Shown here piece after piece: positions 19,439-27,081 of a stretch of DNA of 64,000 bases. Numbering within the stretch: position 1 is the stretch's first letter; the number at the start of each line of letters is the position of its first letter. The position numbers and the translations under genes were made by a program. This stretch comes from Saprospiraceae bacterium (GTDB lineage Bacteria > Bacteroidota > Bacteroidia > Chitinophagales > Saprospiraceae): assembly GCA_028282725.1 (NCBI GenBank), contig JANQHF010000082.1, positions 1 to 64,000 of the forward strand, given 5' to 3'. Under the pieces are notes generated by a model. It searched no databases. It worked only from the letters and a program-made list of their open reading frames with translations, and was not told where the DNA came from.

Positions 19439-19678
19439 ATGAAAAAGGTGATCCGGAGATATTGGGTACAATTGATCCTGGCAGGAATCGCAATTCTGGC
19501 CACCTGTCTCATCATTTTCAGAAAACAAATCAGCGATCATAAAGTGACACAAGCCAAGATCGAAGCCTTCAAAAGAATGTCCCAATCCACCCCCAAAAAG
19601 TGGCCACAGGAAGTCAGGCATGTTTTTGATAGTATTATTGTGCAACAAATCGATAGTACAGCAAATACGAGGCATTGA
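19439..19678 (+). CDS. Small single-pass membrane protein, unknown function
   Basis: I start this at ATG 19439 (79 residues), which opens MKKVIRRYWVQLILAGIAILATCLIIF: a positively charged tip and one membrane helix. A polar tail of ~45 residues follows. The track's TTG is 18 nt upstream. The stop overlaps the TTG start of the next gene (TTGA), suggesting translational coupling. I do not recognise the family. The tail should be outside or periplasmic if the Lys/Arg-rich end stays in, by the positive-inside rule. Confidence 0.55.
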   Translation: MKKVIRRYWVQLILAGIAILATCLIIFRKQISDHKVTQAKIEAFKRMSQSTPKKWPQEVRHVFDSIIVQQIDSTANTRH

Positions 19679-20118
19679 AAATTCCAGTCATCATTATCAA
19701 GGGTCACGGTGCCGCTTCCGGACAGAAAAGGGATCCACGATATCCGGAGGGTACCCTCGTCATGCAATGGCCCTATTTTTTAGATGCGGGAATAGACCTC
19801 AGGGGATTGTTCCAGGGGACGATCAATGTAGATATTCGACCCTTCCGGTTTGAAATAAAACGTCCGTTTCGATTTGTTGAATCGGTAAACTGGTCTCAAT
19901 ACATTTCGCCCGAGAATTTCTATTTCTTCCAGGTTTCATTTTATTATGATAGCCATCAACAAGATGGACTCATCTATCTTCCTGATCCCAGGACAAAAGA
20001 AGAACACTTCCAGCCCTCCTCCATGCTGGAACTTCTTTTGCCCAAAATTGAAGGGATCAAATACAACGAGCGGGCAGAGATTGAAGTCCCTTCCGATCAG
20101 ATGATTTTCTATCGCTAG
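19675..20118 (+). CDS. Unknown protein with possible similarity to CTP-dependent riboflavin kinase (DUF120/RibK)
   Basis: This is a 147-residue cytoplasmic protein starting at TTG, coupled to the preceding membrane protein by a 4-bp overlap. No family was recognised at once. However, the order of motifs resembles archaeal RibK: an early G-x-G-x-A-S-G turn (KGHGAASGQ), then YPEGTLVMQWPYF, FQGTINVDI (compare GTLNV in RibK), then DGLIYLPDP and a closing SMLELLLPKIEGIKYNERAE stretch like the LEIIAP...L-x-DGDEVEI end of RibK. Length also fits RibK (~130-140). This is a by-eye comparison; the protein could keep the cradle-loop fold without kinase activity. It converges on the next gene with 7 bp between. 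Confidence 0.55.
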   Translation: MKIPVIIIKGHGAASGQKRDPRYPEGTLVMQWPYFLDAGIDLRGLFQGTINVDIRPFRFEIKRPFRFVESVNWSQYISPENFYFFQVSFYYDSHQQDGLIYLPDPRTKEEHFQPSSMLELLLPKIEGIKYNERAEIEVPSDQMIFYR

Positions 20119-20125
20119 ATTTTCT

Positions 20126-21844
20126 TCAGGAAAGAATGCCCTTCAGGATTTCAACAGTAATTTTATATGTGGGCTTAACTCCGTCCGGTCCGAGGCTTCC
20201 CGAGGCAAGGGTACTTCCGGATTCCAGGGGATTATCCGAGGCGTAATAAGCATACCTCAATTTTACCCTGGATGAAATGGATTTTCTGATTTTGGAAGCG
20301 ACCTGGATCGCTTTCTGGTAATGGGCACCTTCCATTTCGAGTCCTATGGCCTTCCAGGACGATTTGAGGAAATACCTGAGGATGTCCTTATTCTGTAGTG
20401 ATGTCCCGAGTACGGTGATCATCGTACCTTCGAAAACCCTGAGTCCAATATTTTCAAATTGCTCTGTATTCAGTTCGTTATTAAAGGGATAGTTGTCTGT
20501 AGTGCCTTCAAATACATGGGCATTCGGAATCATGATATCGCCTTTTGCTCCACAAAGAATCCCTGCTTTCCCCATTATATTGATCGATGCAATTCTCATT
20601 TTGATCTCCCTGTCCTCCAACTCATAAGGTTTGAGTAACTCGTCCATCGTCTCGTAGGCCTGTTCTCCAAACGCGTAATCCATGACGAGGATCACATCCC
20701 TGGATTCAGTTTTCGAAAGCGCCCCGTTCACCTCACCGGGTAGTTTATCCAGTTGAATTTGAGACAGGTCAATGACCTGGACATGGATATTCGTTCCACT
20801 GTCATCCTGGACTTCAAACATGCCATTCTTCAGGGCATACTTTCTGATTTTGTTCATGAGCTTCCCGTTGTTCTCATTGCTCAGTTTCTGGGCGATCGAC
20901 AACAAGTCCATTGCTTTATAGGATTTGCCAAGGGCATTCGTGGCATAGACTGTGTTAATAATGCTGTGCATATTCGCACTCACGATATGGATGCGTTTAT
21001 TGAGTAAACCCCTATCATACAATGCCTTTTTGATATTGTTCGCCCAACGTTCGCCATAGGTGTGATGGCCGAGGTGCTCTCTCAAGGCAGCAGAAAAAGT
21101 AATCTCACGATCATTGTTATCCAGTGCTTCTTCAAGACTTAGTTTCCCCAACCAATAACAGATTGAATAGAGGCTATTCACCTTGGACGCCTTGTCAAAT
21201 TCCGCTACGGCAATGGCAGTTTCACTAAAAGTCCTTCCAAGGAGTGTGCTCAAATAGGAGACGGCCTTCTTCTGTTGGGCGGCGTCAAGCTGTTTTTGGC
21301 TGACGACTTTTTTGAGCATATTCCACGTCCTTCCGGGTTGGTTTCTGCCGTTCAGGGCGTTGCGTCCGATTTTTTCAGCTTCATTGTACATGAAGGTGAG
21401 GTGGGTCAGAATGTCATATACATCACTGCGTCCTCTTGTCATTTCGATGAGCATCTCCTCCTCATCCACCCGGTAACAATTTCTTCTTCGTTTGCTGGGG
21501 ACAAAGGCCTTGAATTCAGATTGTTCATATCCCTCACGACTGATCAATTTGACGTACCGGCATTGCTCGATGCCTTGTGGCAGCCTTTGAAATACGTAGA
21601 GCAAGCCCTTCAGTTCAACTTTCTCGGGATCGGTGATCGAGCCGTATATCGCGGGGTTGATGGCCAACAGAGCATCCATCATACCCTGGCCGGACCGGCC
21701 CACGGGTTTATAGCTTCCCCGTATCAGCAAGTGACGCATCTCAATGTGCATTCTGCTAATGGCAGCCCTTGAAATCTGGGCGTTGGAAGGAGATGTGTTG
21801 AGGTGACTCAAATTAAGTATTTCTTTAATCAATGATAAGTACAA
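20126..21844 (-). CDS. Uncharacterised Bacteroidota protein with nucleoside phosphorylase-like C-terminus
   Basis: This is a large cytoplasmic protein (572 residues from a TTG; the true start may be slightly downstream because TACATTTT, a near -7 box, touches the TTG). The first ~380 residues are mostly helical and unfamiliar. The C-terminal ~190 residues carry what look like purine/uridine phosphorylase or AMP nucleosidase motifs: GKAGILCGAKGDIMIPNA (~420), then GLEMEGAHYQKAI near 501 (compare MEGAA), then YYASDNP near 533 where that superfamily has its catalytic Ser/Asp region. I recall the Bacteroidota family label DUF6909 for similar proteins, without certainty. Function could be a nucleosidase or nucleotide-binding sensor. 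Confidence 0.6.
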   Translation of the reverse strand: MYLSLIKEILNLSHLNTSPSNAQISRAAISRMHIEMRHLLIRGSYKPVGRSGQGMMDALLAINPAIYGSITDPEKVELKGLLYVFQRLPQGIEQCRYVKLISREGYEQSEFKAFVPSKRRRNCYRVDEEEMLIEMTRGRSDVYDILTHLTFMYNEAEKIGRNALNGRNQPGRTWNMLKKVVSQKQLDAAQQKKAVSYLSTLLGRTFSETAIAVAEFDKASKVNSLYSICYWLGKLSLEEALDNNDREITFSAALREHLGHHTYGERWANNIKKALYDRGLLNKRIHIVSANMHSIINTVYATNALGKSYKAMDLLSIAQKLSNENNGKLMNKIRKYALKNGMFEVQDDSGTNIHVQVIDLSQIQLDKLPGEVNGALSKTESRDVILVMDYAFGEQAYETMDELLKPYELEDREIKMRIASINIMGKAGILCGAKGDIMIPNAHVFEGTTDNYPFNNELNTEQFENIGLRVFEGTMITVLGTSLQNKDILRYFLKSSWKAIGLEMEGAHYQKAIQVASKIRKSISSRVKLRYAYYASDNPLESGSTLASGSLGPDGVKPTYKITVEILKGILS

Positions 21845-21922
21845 AAATGTATCCAGAATCAGTGAATTGATCGCATTTACCCCGGATATTCCTATTTTAC
21901 CCGGGAATCAAATTTCGATCAA

Positions 21923-22363
21923 ATGTCTTACGATACCCTATTTTCCTATTCAGGTAATCTCGCTATGCTGGGCTGGCTATTACTGATCATCGCTCCCTAT
22001 TGGAAATATACTCGTCCGATTGTACAGTACGGGGTGATTGTCATTTTGCTCTCGCTGCTCTATGCATACTTGATTTTTCTCGCACCAGGTGGAAGTATGG
22101 ATTTTGATGCATTTGGGTCTTTGCAAGGGGTGATGGGTTTATTTACGGATCCCAAGGCCACACTGGCCGGATGGGTGCATTATCTTGCCTTTGATCTTTT
22201 TATTGGAACATGGGAAGTGGGAGATGCCAAAAAGCACGGCATTAATAGATGGTTTGTTTTACCCTGTCTATTTTTCACCTTTATGCTCGGGCCGGTAGGT
22301 TTGTTATTGTACCTTATCCTGAGATCGTTTATGACGAAAAAGGTGCTGCATGAGAATTTTTGA
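21923..22363 (+). CDS. ABA4-like (DUF4281) membrane protein
   Basis: This integral membrane protein has 146 residues and four predicted helices. It matches the ABA4-like family: LAMLGWLLLIIAP in helix 1, LQGVMGLFTDPKATLAGWVHYLAFDLFIG in the centre, and the closing GPVGLLLYLILR. The WVHYLAFDLFIGTWE block is the family hallmark. In plants ABA4 is needed for neoxanthin formation; bacterial members have no settled role. The next membrane gene overlaps its end by 14 bp, so they are made together. No carotenoid gene is nearby, so a pigment role is not supported here. Confidence 0.85.
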   Translation: MSYDTLFSYSGNLAMLGWLLLIIAPYWKYTRPIVQYGVIVILLSLLYAYLIFLAPGGSMDFDAFGSLQGVMGLFTDPKATLAGWVHYLAFDLFIGTWEVGDAKKHGINRWFVLPCLFFTFMLGPVGLLLYLILRSFMTKKVLHENF

Positions 22364-23150
22364 GTGGATGGCTGAATTGCGCTATCGCAACAGTCTTCTG
22401 TACAGGATTGGTCTAATACACTTTATACTTTTTGCTCTCCTGCTGATTCCATTAATGACAGATTCCCGGGAGGTGCTTGGTATCAATACGTGGATCAAGC
22501 CTCTGAAATTCTGTTTGTCCATCGGTATTTATGCCTGGACCTGGGCCTGGATCTTGTTTGATATACCGGGAAGTCGTAGATGGAAACAGATCATTTCATG
22601 GTCTATTGCCATATCGATGGTTATTGAAATTGCAGTAATCGTATACCAGGCATCAAGGGCAACGGAATCTCATTTTAATTTTAGTACACCATTCGATTCG
22701 TTACTATTTGCAGCCATGGGCATTATGATCCTGATCAATACCCTGGCCATCATCGCCACGATAATTTTGTATTTCGTCAAGAAACCCAATCTGGACAAGG
22801 CGTATTTGTTAGCCTTAAGACTCGGACTGATCGTATTTTTTATCGGTAATTGGATTGGAGGGGTGATGATTCAGAGATCCCAACATGCAGTTGGGGTAGA
22901 AGATGGAGGTCCCGGACTACCCTTTACGAATTGGAGCACCGAAGCAGGAGATTTGAGAATTGCTCATTTTTTAGGTCTTCATAGTGTCCAATTGATACCA
23001 TTGTTTTCCTATTTCCTGATCAGGAGGACGAGTATAGGCCAGGGATCAAGAATATTGCTGACTATAATATTTACCCTCCTTTATGCTGGTGCTGTTGGCT
23101 TTTTGTATTTCCAGGCGATGAAGGGGGAGCCGTTATTTACTATGAATTAG
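22350..23150 (+). CDS. Seven-helix membrane protein, unknown function
   Basis: This is an integral membrane protein of 266 residues with about seven hydrophobic helices. It overlaps the ABA4-like gene by 14 bp, a sign of coupled expression and perhaps of a complex. I do not recognise a named family. Visible polar residues inside membrane segments include WIKPLKFCLSIGIYAW, GNWIGGVMIQRSQHAVG and RIAHFLGLHSVQLIP. The last has two His residues in one helix that could bind heme, metal or a chromophore. That is only a possibility. No enzyme motif was seen. Confidence 0.7.
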   Translation: MRIFEWMAELRYRNSLLYRIGLIHFILFALLLIPLMTDSREVLGINTWIKPLKFCLSIGIYAWTWAWILFDIPGSRRWKQIISWSIAISMVIEIAVIVYQASRATESHFNFSTPFDSLLFAAMGIMILINTLAIIATIILYFVKKPNLDKAYLLALRLGLIVFFIGNWIGGVMIQRSQHAVGVEDGGPGLPFTNWSTEAGDLRIAHFLGLHSVQLIPLFSYFLIRRTSIGQGSRILLTIIFTLLYAGAVGFLYFQAMKGEPLFTMN

Positions 23151-23823
23151 AGAATAATTGATTTTCAATTTTCCGGGTGTAGTCTTAGCGTTGGTTACAC
23201 TCTGAATCCTATTTGGTTTTTATTTTTCTTTTTCACCTTTTTAGAAAAGGTGAATCCAAAAGCGTTTGCCTAAATTCCCTGTACAAGAGCTTAAATATTC
23301 TTAGTTACAATTTTGTCGTCTATTGACTTGAATTCCTTCAGATAACACAAGCTTTTTGGTCATTTGCACGCTCTTTTAGCCAGTGCAAGCATGGCCACCT
23401 CTCTTAGGCAAACAGCCCACCCGCGAATTCGACTGAGATTCAAAAATGAACCATTCCATCAATCAAAGCATCCTAAATTTGAATTGGTTTTTCCAATAAG
23501 TATGAAGAACAATATTCTCCATAACAGATTCGTGTAGAAGTTGATTGTTCCTTTAAGAGGCGCGGCTTGGATGATTTAGTGGGGTAGCCAGGACGGGTGG
23601 CTCAAAGATTGAATTCTTGAAAACAGAAAGTTTGTGTTCTCAGATTCAAATGCATTAGTAAAGAATGAGTTGTAATTCGAATTTGTTCAATCTTTGGAGC
23701 GCATTAAATCATCCGATTTTTGAAATACTTTTTCTAAAAAAGTACGAATGAGAAAAATCTACCCAGATTCTGAATCTATGCCACCAGTGAAAGGTTAATG
23801 GGAAGTTTGAATATCCAATTTAT
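23151..23823. repeat. 673-bp non-coding stretch with nested inverted repeats
   Basis: No convincing gene on either strand. The left end holds a hairpin TTCACCTTTT-TAG-AAAAGGTGAA (23232-23254). The right end holds TACTTTTT-CT-AAAAAAGTA (23726-23744). In opposite orientation the two ends resemble each other over ~40 nt. Inside, GTTTGCCTAA (23264) pairs with TTAGGCAAAC (23404), GGATGATTTA (23569) with TAAATCATCC (23705), and CAAAGATTGA (23603) with TCAATCTTTG (23687), the last two nested. It could be a decayed non-autonomous mobile element or a structured RNA region. Confidence 0.6.
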
Positions 23824-24075
23824 TCACTCCTTCCTCACATACTTCCCATCAAAGGCAATTGTCCATGTCGTTCCGCCATCCGGGGATTGGCGCCAGAACT
23901 GTCTGACTTCATTTTCTCCTGCCTTGGTTCCGTTAGGGGCAAATACCTCCCACTCTCCAGCCCAGAAATCCAACTTGCCAAAGATTTCGTGATTAGCACA
24001 GGGACTCGACTGTGCATTGGCAATATAAGTTGTCAAAGCAAACAGGAAGAGCAAGGCGTAGTTGGTGATTTTCAT
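23824..24075 (-). pseudogene. Secreted DUF1579-like protein with apparent in-frame internal deletion
   Basis: From ATG 24075 this reads an 83-residue exported protein with a signal peptide ending ANAQ. The first part (IFGKLDFWAGEWEVFAPNGT) matches the start of a secreted family of about 160-180 residues. The last part (VRQFWRQSPDGGTTWTIAFD) matches the end of that same family. The ~80-90 residues normally between (Trp-rich strands after KAGEN) are missing, and the reading frame is kept across the join at AGENE/VRQFW. I therefore treat it as an internally deleted remnant, though it may still be translated. It abuts the inverted-repeat stretch 23151-23823. Confidence 0.6.
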
Positions 24076-24176
24076 AGTAAACATTTGAAAAAACGTTTGA
24101 TAACTTCGAATTGTGATTAACAAACAGAGGTGACTTTGCGAGAACAAAGCCACCTCCAATCACTAAAAACCTATCT

Positions 24177-25598
24177 TTACTTCTTTATTGATTTCATGGT
24201 ACTTGGACAGACATAATCAGTAACCTCTATTCCTGAATCTTTAATTCCTTTAATGCCTCCTCTCACTTCAATCAGGTTGTGATAACCTCTTGACTTCAAA
24301 ATTGAAGAAGCAATCATCGAACGATTTCCGCTTGCGCAATACAGGTAGAAGGTCTCCTCTCCTGGAAATTCCGCAAGATGATCGTTGATATAGTCCAGGG
24401 GAGTGTTCTCAGCAGCAGGCATTCTTTCAGAATACCACTCGGTTTCCTTTCTTACGTCAAAGACGGGCAGGTCTGCTGTCAATCGATTCTTCAATTCGTC
24501 AGGATTGATTCTTTCGACTGTGTCGATTTCCTTTCCGGCTTCTTTCCACGGATCAATTCCACCTTTCAGATAACCAAGTGTATTATCAAACCCCACCCTT
24601 GATAACCTCGTCACCACCTCTTCCTCACGTCCCTCGGGAGCGACAATTAAAATAGGAGTAGATACATCCGCTACCAATGCTCCTGCCCATGGTGCAAAAT
24701 TGCTGTCGATGCTGATATGGATGGACCGGGGAACGAATCCCTTGGAAAAAGTTTCTCCATCCCTGGTATCCAAAACGAGTGCTTCACTCGTTTCGGCGAC
24801 CAGTTCGAATGCCTCCGGATCTAATTCCCTTGTACCATGACTGATCACTTGTTCTACGTCCTTGTATCCCTCTTTATTCAGCTGGACATTCATCGGGAAG
24901 TAGGCTGGAGGAGGCAAGAGACCCTCCGTGACTTCCTGGATAAATTCTTCTTTTGTCATATCGGCACGAAGTGCGTAATTCACTTTCTTTTGATTGCCAA
25001 GGGTATCTACAGTCTCTTTCATCATATTCTTTCCACATGCCGAGCCTGCCCCATGAGCCGGGTAGACGATGACTTCATCGGACAATGGCATGATCTTCGT
25101 CCTCAGGCTGTCATAAAGCAGACCTGCGAGATCTTCCTGTGTCATGTGGGCAGCCTTCTGTGCAAGGTCGGGTCTTCCTACATCTCCGAGGAAGAGCGTA
25201 TCACCCGAAAAAATGGCATGGTCATTCCCGTCAGAGTCGATCAAAAGAAAAGTCGTAGACTCCATGGTATGACCAGGTGTATGCAATACTTTGATCGTCA
25301 AGTCACCAATGGAAAATGTTTGTCCATCTTCGGCTATAATCGCGTCAAAAGATGGTTGAGCGGTTGGTCCGTAAATGATGGGTGCCCCCGTTTTCTCTGA
25401 CAATGTCACGTGACCACTGACAAAATCTGCATGAAAATGAGTCTCAAAAATATACTTCAGCCTGACGCCATCCTTTTTCATTCTGTCTATATATGGTTGA
25501 ACTTCGCGAAGAGGGTCGATGATGGCACCCTCACCTTTGGATGCGATGTAGTAGGCACCCTGTGCCAGGCATCCGGTATATATTTGTTCGATGTTCAT
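24177..25598 (-). CDS. Persulfide dioxygenase-like MBL-fold protein with two rhodanese domains
   Basis: This is a 473-residue cytoplasmic protein. Residues 1-~245 form a metallo-beta-lactamase fold of the ETHE1/YrkH/CstB type. The metal motif is THFHADF, where the last His of HxHxDH is Phe as in YrkH-like relatives. GHTMESTTFLLID, SGDTLFLGDVGRPDLA and YPAHGAGSACG follow. A rhodanese domain at ~260-350 lacks the catalytic Cys (IVAPEGREEE). A second at ~370-465 has the active loop CASGNR. Family members oxidise glutathione or protein persulfide to sulfite, with the rhodanese moving sulfane sulfur. The sulfite made would feed the molybdoenzyme at 40-45 kb. Next genes encode a heme lipoprotein and a single rhodanese. 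Confidence 0.88.
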   Translation of the reverse strand: MNIEQIYTGCLAQGAYYIASKGEGAIIDPLREVQPYIDRMKKDGVRLKYIFETHFHADFVSGHVTLSEKTGAPIIYGPTAQPSFDAIIAEDGQTFSIGDLTIKVLHTPGHTMESTTFLLIDSDGNDHAIFSGDTLFLGDVGRPDLAQKAAHMTQEDLAGLLYDSLRTKIMPLSDEVIVYPAHGAGSACGKNMMKETVDTLGNQKKVNYALRADMTKEEFIQEVTEGLLPPPAYFPMNVQLNKEGYKDVEQVISHGTRELDPEAFELVAETSEALVLDTRDGETFSKGFVPRSIHISIDSNFAPWAGALVADVSTPILIVAPEGREEEVVTRLSRVGFDNTLGYLKGGIDPWKEAGKEIDTVERINPDELKNRLTADLPVFDVRKETEWYSERMPAAENTPLDYINDHLAEFPGEETFYLYCASGNRSMIASSILKSRGYHNLIEVRGGIKGIKDSGIEVTDYVCPSTMKSIKK

Positions 25599-25694
25599 TC
25601 TATTTCTTTATGAATTACAGGTATCTAAAATTGATAACACAAAATAAGGGGTTCTAATTCACTTGGATAGTGATGCTTGTCACAATCTCCACCG

Positions 25695-26303
25695 TTAATC
25701 ACTTCTCAAAAACCTTATACTCCACATCCCTCTCAGATCACCTTCCCGATAGCCCGTTGCCTGATCGTCGGGGTAATATTGGTTGATGATCTTGTATTCT
25801 TCTGATCCGATGTCATCACCTGGTGAGCCATGGCAGTTCAGACAAAATTCATTGATCACAATGGGTGCGTAGAAGGCTATATTGTGATCATCGATGAATT
25901 CGACATGCGGTTGCAAATCCTCTCCTTTATTGAATTGTTTTTGGTACGTCTTCAATTGTTCGGCCTCTATGCAGGAAGGGGAGTTCATAGGATTGCGAAT
26001 GTTCAATGAAGTTCTCCTGATATCGGCATTATATGCATTGGACAGGCTATCAGTCAAACTGAGCGCTCTGATATTACAAGAGGCAATGGCATTGTTTATG
26101 TCACCTTCACCGAGCGCTTTCTGCAATTGGCCGGACAGTACCGCCAATGTACGGGCAGCTATATCCTTACCCTTTGCCAGGTACTCTTCTTTTTCTTGTT
26201 GGTTGAATCGTACCTCAATATTTCCATCTTTTTGATTCTCACATTGGAAAAAACTCAATGCACCAATGATGAACACAAGGAATATCGCCACCCTGTTCTT
26301 CAT
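25695..26303 (-). CDS. DUF3365 (Tll0287-like) heme c lipoprotein
   Basis: This is an exported lipoprotein of 202 residues. The signal MKNRVAIFLVFIIGALSFFQC gives a lipid-modified Cys at ~21. The mature part matches the DUF3365 heme-sensor/redox domain: repeated helices with IASCNIRALSLTDSLS, RNPMNSPSCIEAEQL, then the c-type heme site FCLNCHGSPG and the closing GYREGDLRGMWSIRFL. CxxCH covalently binds one heme. It probably acts as a periplasmic redox carrier or sensor. It lies between two sulfur-transfer genes on the same strand, with gaps of about 96 and 198 bp, so co-transcription is not certain. Confidence 0.85.
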   Translation of the reverse strand: MKNRVAIFLVFIIGALSFFQCENQKDGNIEVRFNQQEKEEYLAKGKDIAARTLAVLSGQLQKALGEGDINNAIASCNIRALSLTDSLSNAYNADIRRTSLNIRNPMNSPSCIEAEQLKTYQKQFNKGEDLQPHVEFIDDHNIAFYAPIVINEFCLNCHGSPGDDIGSEEYKIINQYYPDDQATGYREGDLRGMWSIRFLRSD

Positions 26304-26386
26304 ATCACAAAAATTATCATTTGTTCGGATTGACGTTAATTATTAATCAAACACCTCCAGGGGATTTTAATTTCTTGGTCGTGGTA

Positions 26387-26406
26387 CAATGGGATGAATC
26401 CCATTG
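26387..26406. repeat. Hairpin repeat related to the two-hairpin elements, copy C
   Basis: CAATGGGAT-GA-ATCCCATTG is a perfect 9-bp stem. It shares the CAATGGG/CCCATTG arms of hairpin 2 in copies A and B. About 20 nt upstream, CAGGGGATTTTAATTTCTTGG looks like a decayed hairpin 1. It lies in the gap between the DUF3365 and rhodanese genes. Confidence 0.6.
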
Positions 26407-26501
26407 AAAGTCATCATTTATTCATCGACCGCTACCTGATGGTTTTCCGTTTCAACAAGCGTGTACATATATAAATACACAAGAAAATCATGTATCCCGG
26501 G

Positions 26502-26816
26502 TTAAGCTGCGGGTTTCAATAGTGTCTTTACATCATCCATGCTGCCTCCATTGTATACGCTTTTTATCCCGGCTGCCCTGAGCAAAAGGTTAGCTTGCTG
26601 ACTCCTGTTACCACTACGGCAATAGAGAATGATGGGCTTTTCCATTTTTCTGAATTCATCTCTCCTGCTCACTAGGGTGCGCAAAGGGATATTGAATGAT
26701 CCATCAACATGCCCTGCTTCATACTCCCAGGGCTCTCTGACATCCACAATGATCACTTCAGATTGATCGATAAGATCTTTCAATTCTAGTTTCTTTTTTC
26801 TTTGTCCAAATAACAT
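26502..26816 (-). CDS. Single-domain rhodanese
   Basis: This is a 104-residue sulfurtransferase domain. IVDVREPWEYEAGHVDGSFNIPL and the active-site loop YCRSGNRS (catalytic Cys near residue 73) are clear. Single-domain rhodaneses like this accept persulfide sulfur and pass it to thiols or partner proteins. It belongs to the minus-strand run with the MBL-rhodanese and heme lipoprotein genes. A short Lys-rich start (MLFGQRKKKLELK) has no signal peptide, so the protein is cytoplasmic. Confidence 0.9.
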   Translation of the reverse strand: MLFGQRKKKLELKDLIDQSEVIIVDVREPWEYEAGHVDGSFNIPLRTLVSRRDEFRKMEKPIILYCRSGNRSQQANLLLRAAGIKSVYNGGSMDDVKTLLKPAA

Positions 26817-27081
26817 TTCTCGTACGTCTGTAAATTTTAATACTCCGATTTTCTAACTCTTAACAACTATTCAAATTTGATTACTGACCCGCACCCTTTT
26901 AATTCCCTAACGGGGGGCTTTGCTTGTTTGCTATTTATATAGCCAAATGTATACTGCTTACAAAATTTGATTTGTGATGTGGCTCACCATGGCAGGTATG
27001 ACAAAATCGTTCTTACTGCATCGGGATGAAAATATGGATTTCCATATGTCGCCTGGTCAGCGAGGCATTAATCAAATAGTC

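Noticed and set aside
19318-19542. Plus-strand 74-aa ORF starting inside the hairpin repeat
   Set aside because: It begins in repeat copy B and overlaps the better-supported small membrane protein in another frame.
23232-23254. Hairpin after the seven-helix gene as an intrinsic terminator
   Set aside because: The T-run lies before the hairpin on the plus strand and would be an A-run on the minus strand, so neither orientation has a proper U-tract.
24837-25400. Plus-strand 187-aa ORF opposite the MBL-rhodanese gene
   Set aside because: Shadow of a conserved gene, with no domain and no promoter.
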